Positions 43,001-58,000 of a stretch of DNA of 64,000 nucleotides are shown here, piece by piece. Position numbers and translations under genes: made by a program. The notes beneath the pieces were generated by a model. It was not told the DNA's origin. It made no database searches and saw nothing but the letters and a program-made list of their open reading frames with translations. The number at the start of each line of letters is the position of its first letter. Within the stretch, counting starts at the first letter, position 1. This DNA is from Lichenostomus cassidix (lineage: Eukaryota > Chordata > Aves > Passeriformes > Meliphagidae). The stretch spans positions 23,842,943 through 23,906,942 of the forward strand of contig CM039211.1 in assembly GCA_008360975.2 (NCBI GenBank). Reading direction: 5' to 3'.

Positions 43001-46000
43001 ATGTTTTGACTTGTCTCACCTGTGATGTTAAATATTAGCTTGATTTTTTGGTCAGTCATTGGAACATTCAGCTTATGCCTTTTGACTCGAGCAGGTGCTG
43101 CTTTTACAGAGGCAGAGAGATGCTTGGATAAGTCTTCTCCTTGTACTGCATCAACAAAATCACCATAGGAATAATCCAGGTGGTTTGCTGTTCCCCAGCC
43201 AGCAGGTCCTGTGGGACATTAAGAAAGAACAAAAAGAAAAGCAACATCATGTGGAAAATAAGTACCTGTACTTATTTCTAAAATACAACTCCAAAAGAAT
43301 GGGATCTGTTTGAAGCTCCAGATCATGTGTGTTAACTTTGGCTCTGCACAAGTGCCTACTGCAGCCACATTTTTACTAATGAAAAAGGAAAAGGCAACCT
43401 CACTCCTAACTGATATCCCAGAGGTCCTGAGTCTTATGCAGTTAGCTAAAGCTTTAAAGAGCTAGTTATAAAAGTTACATGTTGCAACACTTTCTCTTCC
43501 TCTGCCTTGCATGAACCCTAACCTTTACCCTCACCTGCCAGCAACACCTTAAACAATTCCATATTGCCCTTTATTCCTCTTCTTGATTCCTTACAGACAG
43601 CACAGCCTATGCCATGTCTCCACTGCATCTTCTCACAACTCCTGAACAGTTCTAATGTTGCCTGGTCTCTCAGAAAAGGCAACACCTTTTGTGTGTACTA
43701 CCCCCAGATGGGCATTTTTTGTTACACAGAGTGAGTCAAATTCAGCCCCTGTCTAGTGTCCTTCACCACTTTAACATTATTTCAATGAGAATTGTTTCTG
43801 TACATAATCTACTTTTTCATGATTACTAAATCGAAAGGGATGCTGTCTATTTTATTGATCTACCTTATTTTTAAAAAAACATGCAGATAGAAAAGAAATC
43901 TACCAATTATCTGTTAGCATCAACAAGATTATGCATTATTTACAGTGGTAGCTAGGACAAGTTAACCCCACAGTTTAATATTGTGTGAGGATTCCACAAC
44001 TAATTTTCTAAACTGCTGTCTCTGATGCCTTGACAAGTACTCTCCTCTCCTGCTTCCACAGTGTAAAATCATGAGAAACTCCTGAAAACCAGCAACAACA
44101 TTACTCTGGTAAAAGGCTGACATGAACCAGAAAAGAATAGGTCCCTACATTCCACATCTGTAGCACTGTTTCTTCCAAATGCCTCTGCAGATTAGTTCCA
44201 GCTGTCATCAGCATTCATCCTTACTCTAATGACAACTGCAGACTGAACACCCAGACCTGCCCCATGTCTGAACACAAACAAATGCTCTCAGAGTGAAGCA
44301 TTCCCAAAGGTGAGCATAAGCAGGAAGTTCTACCAAGTAACTCCACTTTAAACCTGTAGAAGAGTCACAGTCTTGTGACACATTCTGATGTGGATCTCCC
44401 AAAATGCCTCCTGCTAAGATAGGTAACCTAAGTTATCAATTTTTGGCTTTTCTACTCTCAGCACCCCTATGAGACTCAAAAAGGCCAAGAACAACATCAG
44501 TGCAACGTGGACACTAAACTATTTGAAAATGGCCTGTGAATGACAACTTACTTACTTTGGCATAAAGCAAAGTGGTAACAACCACTAGAACTGTCACAGT
44601 TTTCACTCTGATGTAGCTACAGTCATGGCGCAAAACCAGCCCTCGCATGCAGAAAGTATTTTCACAGAAAATGGGCCAACTTAAGCTTGTATAGCATTAC
44701 ACAGAGAGGATTCTGTACAGATCTGAACCAGCATCACAGATGCTCCTCATTTTCTTAACAATTGGCAAAGCTATTTATTATAGCTTTTCAGTATTCTGGT
44801 TTTAGACTATGTATTAAAGAAGCTCCTTTCTTCTAGGCTAACCAAGCAGGTTTCTAGGACTGTCTGTGTGCGTGTTTTTTGCCCCTCCCCACCATGAGGC
44901 ATCTCAGGAAATTCTTCCTCCACACTTCTTAGGTAGTATCATCAATACCAGACATCAAACATCTTCAACAATATTTTTATAAAACCTATTATGTAATTCC
45001 TTTCTATCTTATGGGTGCCACAGTTATTTTAAAGAATATCTCATGCAGGGCTTTGTGGCAGGAATCATGCTGCTCGAAACCTGCATAGCTAAGAACCTAT
45101 GGAATCAATAATTACCAATAGCAAATCCATTTTCATAATCATAATTATATTCCAAGCAGTGTTTCTGGGTCTGATCTTCCAATCTGCAGTCAATATCATC
45201 GACATCATTACAGAATGATGGGACCTTTCAACATAAAGAAGAATAACATTAAAACAAAAAAACACATGGCCCTCTCCCCTGACTTATAAAAACTTCTAAT
45301 TGCAATGTAAAGCACTGATTCTGCCAGTGACACTAGATTTCCCCTTTTATGTCTCTTATAACCCTAGAAAAGTCTGCTAAAAGAAGTATGTTCTATTGAT
45401 ACAACTGGGAAATAAGAGAGCAACTTGCAGGTACACAATCTCTTTGTTGGAGAAGATGTCTTCTTTAAGAGAAAATGTCAATTCATTACTCTTACAATTA
45501 TCCACTCTTGCACGCGAAATCCCAGAATACAGAAAAAAATGCAGGCTTTTCTCTTCCTGCAGAAGATCACTGGAGACCTCATATTTATAAAGCATCTGTA
45601 TTTTTTCCACCTATATTACTTGTAATTCTGTCAGGTTCATAAAAATGCTTTTTTCTAGCTTTGAAAGCTTACTTCTTCATATCCACCTCTCCCTACCCAT
45701 GACAAGGAACTTATGAACCAAAATATCTCAAAGGAGAGAGAAAAAAATCTCAGGAGGACAGAAATCACATAATAGGAAACTCATCAGAAACTTTTCTGGT
45801 ACTGCTTATTTTTTCCCCCCATAAAAGCAGTGGAGATTGATTACAAAAGAATGGAGGAATGCATGATTTTGTATAACTTCATATTTCTTGCTTTTTCCAG
45901 AAAGGTTTCAAGCAAGTTGGGCCCTAGGACATGTTTTGAAATTGTTTGGTTTTTCCATATCAACTTTTATTGGAAAGATGCTCCTGCCCATTCACTCCCA

Positions 46001-49000
46001 CTTTTCAGATCTCTGGTAGAGTTTCAAATTCTTGTGAATAGGAATAAGCATATTCAAAACAGCCTTTCTAAATGTTTTCCCAGACTGTTGCATTTTGATG
46101 TAATTGCTTGGAAAGGTCACTACCCATTTTTTCCTTATTATCTTTTATTTGCCAATAGTAAAGGTCCAAGCACTGGAACCTGGTGTACCAGTGAAAGAAA
46201 CAGAAATAAAAACAGTCAAGATTTCTATGCTGGAATGACCAACCTGAGCCAAGGCAAGAAAGTAACAGGCACTTATGTCCAAGTGTCAGACATTGCCTGA
46301 CATCTCACCTAAGTTCTAGCCATTTGACAAAGTCTACAGACACATGTTCCAAAGTTGCAGGAGTTTGCCCATTATCTGTAATAATGTTTTTTAGTTAGCA
46401 GAGAACCTTCTATTAGTGTATGGGCCATGCTCTCCAAAACAAACCTGTAGATGACCAGAATTCTCTACTGGAGCAATGCTGTCACACTAGGCCTGGACAC
46501 TGGCCCTTGAGATCAGAACTCAACATTCTGCTGCTCCTACTTTTCAGCTGAGGAGAGATTTGTGGATCAGGAGGGGAGACTGTGATATTGAAGTGGAAAG
46601 CAAGAGGCATGGTAGAGAAGAAAGACAGTACCTCTTCCAGTTCAGTACCATGTTGTTCTTAACGATAAAGAGTGAGAACTCAAAAACTCAAGAAACCTGA
46701 GCAGATCCCTACTACTGGATTGAAGTGCCTGGTAATACACAACAAACATGGAGTGTATCCTTTGGTACACATGTATGTTCATTCATACCATTTGGTTATA
46801 TATTATACATATTCTATATAAAATGCATTTGTTTTATGATCACATCCAACTTTCAAGAACAGCACTGTGGGGACAATTGACTGGAGTTTTCAAAACTACA
46901 CAGGTTCTTTTTGGAAGCTAATTGAAAATCTTAGAGCTGCAGCTCCTTAAACTACTCGGACACTTGCACAAATTCTGTCCCATACAAGTCCACACTGAAG
47001 ACTAAACTTAATTACATTACATTACCAGTGAATCATCTTTATATTTAAAAATAACTTGTCACCTTCTAACACAGCACAGATTTCACTTATGGACTTCTGC
47101 TGTTAATTTCCTTGTACAAAATTAGCTAACGGGAAAAAGTAACAATATTTTTCAAGAAGTACGTAAAGGAAAGGAGTATTTACTAACCTACCATTTTACC
47201 AAGTGCACTCTGGAATGCATCAGTAAAGCTGTTTAGAAGATTGGTGTCATCACATCGTGTCGCTTTGTAGAGCATCTCAAAGGATTTAAATCCATGGTTT
47301 GCAAAACGATTTACTGAAAAATGTTGGAGAAATAAATTTTTACTAAGCAGTGCAAGAGTTTCAGAACTAAAATCAAGACAATTCAGGCTAAAATTGGAGT
47401 ACAAGAAGGTAAGAAGCACAGTTTTTAAATCAGCAATCTGAATAGATCACTCATATCTCAGCCAATGATATGACCCTTTGGCAGGCATGAATTTTTTTGG
47501 CAAAGTTAGAAGACAATAAAGAACGGGGAATTTATCTATTTCAGCATTTTCTTAATGGAAGAAACCTGTGAGCTGTCATTTGAATTCCATGCTAACTTTT
47601 TACTGAGAGAAAAGCAATAAGTATAAAAGTCTTATTACTAATGCTGCTAGACTAAATATAAAAAACTTTTATCCAGAAATTAAGCAAAGTTCCTAAGTGT
47701 CCAAGTTATGGGGTTTGAATTGGTAGCTCTGAAATGTAACTCTGTTCATAGCTAAAACACTGATCTTTTATGATTGAAACCAAGAAATTGACTCTGATAG
47801 AAGTAGATGTAACATGGTACCAAGCCTGGCTTCAAATGTATTTCCAATACATTTATTATAAAAATGTCACCAAAGGTGGAAAATTCCACAGCTGAAGTTT
47901 TGCATGTGCTCTTCTCAAAGAAAACACATGAACTCTTCTAATCTGGTGGTAATTAGATATATAAATACAGTATATACTATGCATTTCGATCAATAAGTTG
48001 CAAATATTGTTGTATTCCTATTAAAAAGACACTTCTAGTGTTTGTTAACAAACTGTTTCAATTAACCTGTTTCCTTTGCCATCTTTGTTATTTTGTGTTT
48101 CCTTGGATTCAAATTCACTGCTATTTTTGTGGTTTAGACATCTTCCAAAGTAACACATTTACAGATTTCCAAGCATTATTTCACAATATTTGTAACAATT
48201 CAGAGGCAGAGGACAGAGATTATTTGTTATAAATAAATATAACTCAGAATTTCTAAAGTATTTTCATTTGCTTTCTAATTAAATATAGTATTTCATGAGT
48301 TGCAGGTTCATCTTAGTAACAGAAAGGCTTACAAGAGCAGCTAGGCCACTCTGGAGAATATGGTGGCTTCCAGAGACCATCTTCATAAGCACAATAGTAG
48401 TTTTCACTTGATCCTTCTGCAAAGCTGTAACCCTCTGCACAGTGCAAGGTGCAATTGACTCCTGCTTCATCTGATGTGCATATAAAATCACCATTCACAG
48501 GCTCAAAGGAAACTTCGCAGGGAGAACCTATGAAAAATACAAAGATTTATATGTTGATCAATGTGGTGAAAAAAATGATCCTGCAGAAAAACAGCACTTA
48601 CAGGATTTCCAAAAGTACCTAGTATCAGCTTGATCTTGCCTCTGTTGAATTTTGTGAAAGTACTAATTGTTACTTTCAAAAAGTCAGGATCAGGCAACTG
48701 CTAAATAGTTTTCAGATTCTGCCATTGCAATTTGAAAACCAGAAACATGAAGACTTTAAAAAAAGTTACACAGATGAGAAACTATTTCTAAAATAATATA
48801 AAACATTATAGATTTTATATATATTGATATAAAATATAAATAAAATGTTTATATTTTATATATAAAACATAAATTTTCACATGACGTTTTACAGTGAATT
48901 CTAGTAAACTATATTACATCTTGAATTCTGAAAAGAAACAGAATCAATTCTGCACCAGTGCAACAACATGAATTTGTTAGAATCATCTTAGGATAACCTC

Positions 49001-52000
49001 ATAATCTCAGTCATGATTCGTTTTTCAGGCCAACTGTGAAGGAGGTTGTGAATGTCTGAAAATGATATGTCACAAACACTGAACCACAAAAAGTCTGAGG
49101 TGGTACAGAATTTGATACAAACCAGTTCTAGGCACTGGCTTGTTCTTGCTAAGATTTAGAGCAGATCAGAGACTAGCAAGTAACACCTATTAATACATTT
49201 CACATGGTATCTGTCACTGCAAAAACTCAAAAGATCCATTTGTATAAGTTTTAGTGCTTAATGAATCATTATTTCAATGCTTTTATACCTAATTTGACTT
49301 TATAGAACCAAAGTCACTGCTGTGCTGTTTTGGACTTAAGACAATTTATTAGTTGGTACTAACAAACATTTTGACTGCCTTCAAATTACTCCAATATAAA
49401 ATGGGAATAACTAAATGAAGAGGTGGAGCAGTCTTGCATCCATTATGATACTCAGTTAAAACAATGCCATATGGTCTTGGTCAGAAGATGAAGAGAGCAC
49501 ACCTTTGATGACAATGTGGATCTCACATGTCCTGTTATTGCCAGAAGGATCCACAGCTGTGTACTGGACTGTTGTCTCTCCTTTGGGAAAGAGATCTCCG
49601 GGTGCATGACTCCTAGTGACAGTCAGTGGACCACCTAGAAGAGTTAAAAGACAACCTAAACCATCGGTAAGTAAAAGAGTGTTGCTCACACCCAGCCTTG
49701 ACTAATGGAAAAGGAAATGGCAGCAAATCTTCAATATTATGTGTTCTTAAAAATAAATAAGTAAAAGAAACTTCAAAAAATCTCATGCTCCATGGGATCA
49801 AGGGTAAACAGGTGGAGCTCTCTAGCCTTCCACTGTCACACGTATGTTCTGGGGTGCACAATCTCACCTGAATTGTCTGAAAACTCTGGTTCTTCCCATG
49901 TTGCCGGATAATCATTCTCAGCTGCTTGAATGGGTGGTGGAGACCTGCATCTGTCAACTACAGGAGGCTCTGTATCTGCAGAATTTGAAAGGATGGCATG
50001 ACATTGGCTTACAGAACTACTGCCACAATCAGTTGGCATCTATAACCAGAAGAAATCAGGTAAAAAGCAGCTTTAATTTCATTTTGGTAGATACAACAAA
50101 GGTGCACACTTGGAAGTTGCTGCAGTTGGAAGATGCTGAGTGAACAGACAAGAATAATTCTTCTGCTGAACTCATAGTTTCTGCAGTATTTGCTTTCCAC
50201 AGAGCAAACCTTGGATTACCTACGGAACTCTTGAATAACACAACTGTCTCACAGAAATACTTGAACAATGATTTGCATCAGTAATGTGTATGAACTCTGG
50301 AAACTTTGTTGGAGTCTTTCAAGAATTAAATAGAGATTTATGATGAAGGCAGTAAGTGACAATGCAATAAAGCATTTAATAAACCAGTGTGAGCAGGAAT
50401 ATTAACAGTCAGAAAGAATGGCAGAATAAAACACACCCCAAAGTGAACACTGAAAGCAATGACTGTACATATGCAAACTGTGACCCAGGACCAGCAAAGC
50501 ATTTACAGAGATGGCAATACTCCTGGGCCTATAACTGCACACATAAAGGCCACAGTGACTCACAATCTCTTTCTGCACCAATTAGAAGGATTCAGCCATG
50601 TCAGACAGCCTTCTCCAGTGATTTTTACCAGCACTTACCAATAACTTTGACATTGAATGTACAGCTTGCCTCATTGCCTGACTTATCGGTTGCTGTGTAA
50701 GTAATGTCAACTTCGCCAATTGGAAGGATAAATGGTGGTATGAAAGCTGGGGTAACATGAACTGAGACCTGTTATAGGAAAACACTCGTTATTTAAAAAC
50801 CGAACCTGGTTACTAATCATGATATTAATGTTTCAAAAAATGGAGAGGATAGTATCATTCAATATCAAGCCTGCTCTTTCTTAATGCAAATAGCCTCTTA
50901 AACTAATGAGGACAGACTTTGCAACAGAGTATCCTTAAATCTGCCTTCCTTACAGCAGCAGGGATTTCCTCAGTCAGGATCTGGACCCTGACCTGCTGCA
51001 GATTACAGCACCGTGCATTAAGGAAACTCCAGACTGACCCTTGTTTGTCTAATGGCACTGAGGGCACACTGCATCAACTTAGAACCTCTTTTGTTTGCAG
51101 ACAGCTCTCCAGCTGCAAGGGCAGCAGACCTGGTAGAGGAATAGAACAGACAATTGTGGGCTATAAGTACTTACACATCCAGTTTTAATCTCTGTACGTG
51201 TATGAGTCAATAGCCCTCAGACGCTTCAGTATGGCACTTGGCTTCTACAGTTCAATGAATGACCCTGTGTCAGCAGAGCTATAGTATCTGACAATAGCTA
51301 TGCTACAGAAAAAAATGTGTGAACTTAAATCTCTTTTACTGGGATAGCTCAGTTTCCTAGCGCAAAGACTCCTGCATTTGCATTACATTAAAAACACACA
51401 GAGACTCCCTGTTTCTCTGCTGACTCCTGATAAAGCATTCAGTTGCTGTAACTTGATCATGCCTGAGCCTGCAGGGAATGCTGCGCTTTATGAAACAGCT
51501 CTAGAGCAAGTTTTCCTGGTGACTCCATTTCCAGGCCTCTGACTCCCATAGTAGCCAATTGCCACACTTTTGAACCTTGCACAGGAAAATCAGATTTCTC
51601 TTTCTCACCCACGAAGCTGAAATTAGTTTTTACTTATCACAGAATGTACTTCTTAGCCTTTTAGATTAATGAACTGGTTTACTTCCTTCTGCAAAGAGTT
51701 TATTAAACTTCTTCACATTCTAAGTGCTCATTTTTAAAGCAGCTGTCTCCACGTTATAAACAAGAGCACATTCTTTCTTTTGACCACATAAATTAACGAT
51801 ATGAGGTTTTATGCACTGAAACTCCATGCAGTGTTCTGTGACTGTTTAACTCTAGTCAAGACAGAAAATGCTGAATTCTCAAGGTATGAGCTTTCTAGCA
51901 GATTTTTCTTCTGCTTCTGCTTATCAGAAGAAAAAAATCTTAGTGGATCATAAAATTAATTGAAATCAGAAAGACTGCCTCCAGTTAAATAGATACAGAT

Positions 52001-55000
52001 TTTGACTTGCCTCATCGCCAGAGTTATCCTCAGCTGTTGGTACCTGCCAGCTGATGTTAGCAGAGTTATGATGTTTCAGAGTCGCAGTCTCAATATTGTC
52101 TGGGCAGCGGATGCGAGGCGCTTCAATATCTAAACCAGAAAAACACAAACTAGTTTTATATGTGGTATCACAGATGTAAAACATTTATAATGGTTAGATT
52201 GAAACTTGTTATAACCACCCTTTTTCGTACTGCCTGGAATATAAATGTACGTATTTTTGTAAACTTCCTGTCTCTGCCCCTTTGTAATTCTTGCCTAGGG
52301 ACTAACACATGAATAGTAAATTCTCCCGGGGAAAGGACTGATTTTTGCTGTATTTTTGTATATCACTGAGCACAACGATATTCTGATTTCTACATAGAAC
52401 CAAACCCCAAGGAATAAGTAAGAATTAATTTGTTTCTTTTATTACACATCCCTTCCTTCTCTATCCATTCACTGTCCTGACCTAGGCCACATATAGATGA
52501 AAACACTCGTTTCTGATAGTCAGTGACTTAAAACCTGAAAGAAGTTGTGATATGGTGTTTATACCATGTACAACACAATAGTGACTCTCAAATTCTCTGG
52601 AGCATGCTGTGAAACTGACTTAAAGAACCAACGTCATGAATTCAGGCAGCAGTTGCTGGAATAAACTCCTTAATAAACTCCTGCTACAAGGTATTATGTA
52701 GGACAAATGGAGTCTTCTTATGACAAGTAACAATGCCAGATGGTTCCAGAGGACTGGTGGTACAAAACGGGTAACATCACCACCAACATTTAAGCCTCAA
52801 GTTTCTCTGACAAACTTGGAGTACTTCTTCAGTTCCCTGGCACAAGGCCTCCCAAAACATTTGCGGTCAGGTAATTTTATTGCTGTAGTGCTGCTTGATA
52901 AATGGTCTCTAGACGCATAAGACAAGGACACATTTGTCTCTGAACTCATCTATGCCCAAGAGGCTCTAAAACAACTCAGAACTGATATCTCTTATATTTT
53001 TATTATGAAATAGTTCCAGTGAAGACATAACTCAGGCAATTAAATTACATAATTAAGAATGCAAAGCAATAAACACATGTGATTTTGGCTTCCTTTGAAC
53101 TAATTCAAATGAAAATTTTATTACAAACACACTCCTATAAATAACTACCAGTTATGGTTCACACTCCCTTGACCACAGCCTTCAGGCTGGGGCAAATTCC
53201 ATTTAAAAGTGAACTTCTCCAAAAAGGCTAATAATAAATAAGTCAGAAAGAAAATGGCCCTTTTGAACTGGCCAAAAATGTTGGCAGCAAAATAGAGAAA
53301 TACAATAACAAGAATGAAAGCAATTGAAATGCAACTGTTCATTTTTACTCAAAAAGAATAACCTTCAGAGTTTCTCAGTGCCTCCTACGTTAGGGGTTTA
53401 TGCACTGGTAATATCTGAAACCTTGAACCCAAGCCATGCTGTTTTATCTTGATCTAAACACTTCAGCTTGTGCTGGGATCCCATCAAATATTAAAAACTG
53501 TGGTTTGGCCCAGGTTTACACAAGAAATTCAGAAAAACAATGTGGTACATCACAAAATGGGAAACAGTATGTTTAAAGAGAGAGACAAAATCTTCCTGGC
53601 CTGTACAGAGAAAAAAGCCTCAGTTTCTGTAGTGACCTGGCATGATGACTGCCGTAACTGTTTTCTGTACTGTTCCATCACCCAGTGGCTGGCAAGGGCC
53701 CCGGTCTGGGGAGGAAAGCAATAATTCCCAGAGCACAATAGTTCATGAAGAGGTGAGCAGCAAATTGCCAGACAAACTCTTGTTTTTATTCTGCCACAAT
53801 CCAAAGCCAGGCCCATTCTTATTCAGTTGTGCATGTCTGGAAGGGAATAAATAACCTAGCACTGCTAGAAGAGGTGGATAAACATGGCAGATCTGTACTG
53901 AGATGAATGTCACTGTCTTCTGCCCACATTTACACTCTGTGTCAGCCACTACACCTGGTGTTAGCCTTTTGACCTTAACTCTTGTGCGCCATTTCCTGGG
54001 GCATGTCAACAGCCACAGCCACTCAAAGACAACTGAAATTAACATTGCTCTATAGTCTGTCTATCAGCCAGGGTTTACACAGCCTTAACAGCTTTGCTCT
54101 GACTTTGGGGTTTACCTAAACTTGTGTTAAGCCAGGAATGATAGTACTATCATTGTTATTTTACTAGAAGCGTGGGCTCCACGTCAACTATCTTTAAGCT
54201 ACGAGCTTTTACCTTTACTTTGAGATTTCAAATGAACCTGCACATCAGGCCTTTTAGCAGGCAGCTTCCTAACAACAGACGTACAAGATGGATCCCAGCA
54301 GAGGCAGCTGGTGATGAGCACAAGACAACACTCAAGTGACCTCTGAACTCCACATTTTTGTTATAAACCACAGGTAAATCTGACAGCCAAGCTATAAGAA
54401 TACAGACAACACTTCTTACAAACTGTTTAAGTTGTGCTGTCCCCAGTTCAAACCTGTCCTCACTCCATGATCTGCTGTGTTCTTCCCTTCAGTTTTGCAC
54501 TCATGTGTACACAGACATGATTTTGTGCTGGTCTCTACCTTTACACAGAGCCTCCTGGATGTTTGCACTCCATCTCCCAAATGAAATGCACCTTATTTCT
54601 TCTCTAGCTCCAGACAAGACGAATCCTTGGGGACAGCTTAGCTGGCACACAGTCCCAGAAATGGCAGGCTCCAGCCCACATCTGGGAGGGAGAACTGTCA
54701 CACCTGCTGGTTTCTGGAGGATGGGACAACGCTTTTCTGCAAGAAAGCAGCAGAACATGACTTATAACCGACATACACAAAGTACCAAAAAAAACCTGCA
54801 AATAAAGTCCTATGGAAACGCAATGGGAACACAAAATACACAGTCTTTTCAAGAGTCTGTGGAGGTATGAGTGCACCAAGACATTAACACCTGATGAAAC
54901 TTTGCTGCTCGACTTTCAGTGCTGACCGAAGTAAACAACACCAAGTTTATCAGGTCTTCTGTGTTCTTGCTCATGCTCTTCACTGAAACAGAAACATAGT

Positions 55001-58000
55001 AATTGTCATGCAGATCCACAATATCTCACTCTGATGCTCTGAATTTGGTTTTTTCTTTTCTTTTTTTTTTTTTTTTTGGTCTTCTTCTTCTTTTCCCTAC
55101 AGCTTCATCTTTCATGGTTGGTTTGCAGTTGCACTTCTTTGCCTTCTATGAAAACTAGATCACAGCAGGAGAGAGGTTAATAGAAGAGGTATTTGTAGCC
55201 TTCTACGGCTTCTATACTCCATCTGGAAATAAGAAAGGGAGAAGAAGAAGGATACTCTGCCATGAACTCTTTATAGGTTAGGGATATGACACACAATTCT
55301 GCTTACTGCATTCCAAACCAAATGAAATTGGACTTGGTCTTGTCTGTGTCCAAAACAGCTGGAAAGACTCAGGGTGACCATAGGAAGCAGCTGGGCTCTG
55401 TAAAATCAGGAAGGGTTGATGGCTGCTTAAGGGTTTAAAATGGAAGTTTTGAACTAGTTTATTACTAGGGTTCACAACAAATTCTGAAGACCATTTGCAT
55501 CAAAGCAAAAACTATAATGTATTTGAACAGGTTCACATACATTGTTTCATTCTTAAGCTGTTGTTTTCAGGAATATTATTTTTACTTCAAATATGTCGGC
55601 ATTAACATGGAGGGCAAAAAGGAGTTGAATGCAGTTTGCACACTTTCAGTAGTGTTTCTTACAACAGATATTAGGCAAACACACAAGGAAAATGCTTCCT
55701 TATTAAGAGCCAGTGAGAAGACTTGTAACTCTTTATAACTCATTGGTGAGGAAATCTGACAGCTCTTTACACCAAGGGCACACAAAAACCAACACAACAC
55801 AGAAGGGAAGCTCTACTAGCTCTTAGCAATGGTTTACTGACAGAAAAGTGATTCACATTCAAACACTTCACATTCCTTTTCTTTCCCAAAACATGCAGCA
55901 AGTAACAGAAAAGTGGTTTTTATGCATGAAACAAATTTTATGATCATGAATTTTAAAAATAATATTTGGAGAGACAAGCTAAAAGCATTAAAATATATAT
56001 GACTCTGGGAACAAGTAGAGAAACTGTGAAACATGTAAGCATGAAAAGCAGAGAAAATTTCACCTCTTTGAGAAGCCATAACAGCTGGGCCTCTTGCATG
56101 AGACATTTCCAGCTATACTAGAAAAATCTGAGTGGAGCACAATCCTGAAATGTCTGACAAAAACTCAGGATAAAATTTGGCATATCTAGCCCAAGGACAG
56201 GTTTTTACTAGAAAAAGTGACTGTAATAGTGTTGTTTAGATTTTCTTTATCTGTGCTCAATTCCAGAATTTAATGAAGCTGATCCAAAAGTCTGGAATTC
56301 ATTAAGGGTAGAGTGATATCTATGACATTAGTCATATCCATAAGGAATTATTAGAGAAGAAGAAAGTATTTCTGAGGAGAGACAAGAACCTGCTTTCACC
56401 TGCAAACACCTGTGATGAAAAACAACACTGTATTATAATTCTTAACATCAAAAGGAGCTTGTGACAAGTATGAAGATCACACAGCAAATCATGCCTCCTT
56501 CTTTCAGTCCCTTTGCCAAGACTGTTTCAGGGAAAAACTGGCCAGCTGAAATCAGAAGCCTGAAACAGTAATTCTTTCAACGCTAGATGGCATCAACACC
56601 CTGGATGTCATTTGTATTTTCACTTTTCTTCACTAAACCTTGAACAAAGAAAGGAGAAAAGCATCTTGCAAAATTCATTAATTGTAAAACAATTGATATT
56701 AAACTTTCCCAGTGGGAAGTAAACACAAGAACACGACTGTGGAGGTTTTTCGGTTTCGGGGTTTTTTTTCCCCCAAATTGGACAAATGACAAAGCTTCCT
56801 TTTTCAGCAGATATTTTGTTTGTCAGCCACCTATAAAATAGATGTAGCCTACTCAAAAGTAGCTCTTTGCTAATAATATCTTTAATTAAAAGAAAAATTA
56901 AAAACATATGTAATATCCAAATTTGCATTACGTTCCAGTCTCTCAGAAAGAGATGCATGACAACAGACCCCACAGAAGTGAGTGTAAACAATCCAGGCAA
57001 TGTTATGGTACAGTGTCAGCTATGGTTACAGATGGCTGTGGTACAATCTCAGTGAGCTAACTTGCAAGTATTGCAAACTTTGCACTGGTGAGCAGTCAAA
57101 CTGAAATGAGTTCAGAAAACCAGCTAGAAGAATACCCTGAGGTCCAAGAAATCTGTTTCAAGGTAACAGACTGAAGGTAATTCCGTTTCAGTTTTCTAAC
57201 AGAAGGATATGAAATTAATTAATTTTCAATTATGAATGCCTAAATACAGCAGGATCTCCAGTACCTTTTATGTTGCAGATGATAAATAATAGTTCGGAGC
57301 TATTTGGACTGAAACATACAATACCTCCATGACAATGATGATCATTCAGAAAATGAGTACAAAGGGTAGCTTCTGAGGAGGATACAGTATCAGTCTTCTG
57401 ATTTACACCCCTCCCTGAATAAAACTCCATGCATCTATATTGAACTGGAATTTCAGCAAGCTTGTTCTAAACATCAGTCACAAGAAGAAAAAGAGAGATG
57501 CTTCCCAGCTAACACTCTCTCTTCTCTGACAAAGGAAATTTTCACTAGATTTTTCAGACTCAGTAAAAATAAGATATTGCCCTGGGTAATCCAGGAATGG
57601 AAGCAATACTGCATGGTGTGAAGATATCTTCTGACAGAGAGTAGAGCTGGATTTTATTAATCAAAATGCTAAGCTAGGAAGGATGAATTCAACTGATGAA
57701 TATGGTTAATCTTCTAATTATAATATTCCAAACGGATTTCAGGGTCCCTTCCTTTTGAAGTTAATTGAAGTTTTTCCACTGATTTTAACTGAAGAAAGAT
57801 TAGGATCACTTAACAAACTGTCTTGATAAATTAATTCTTGCGGATTATTTTCATCATTTTAGAGAATGTACTTACAGTTAGAAATTCATGCTTGTCTCAC
57901 ACAAAGTCCACATTTTTAAGACTGCAATAAAACAGTAAAGCAAGCGAATCCACCGTACTGGCATTGCATTTACTGGACCCAGGTGACAAATACTTCAACC

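Noticed and set aside
45830..46300. 156-codon open frame on the plus strand inside an intron
   Set aside because: The composition looks like translated non-coding sequence, with no motif and no CR1 or retroviral signature.
52006..52010. GT donor (GTCAAA) four bases downstream of the proposed GC donor of exon 4
   Set aside because: It would end the exon in phase 1 while the next exon must start in phase 0, breaking the frame. It also departs from the human protein as recalled.
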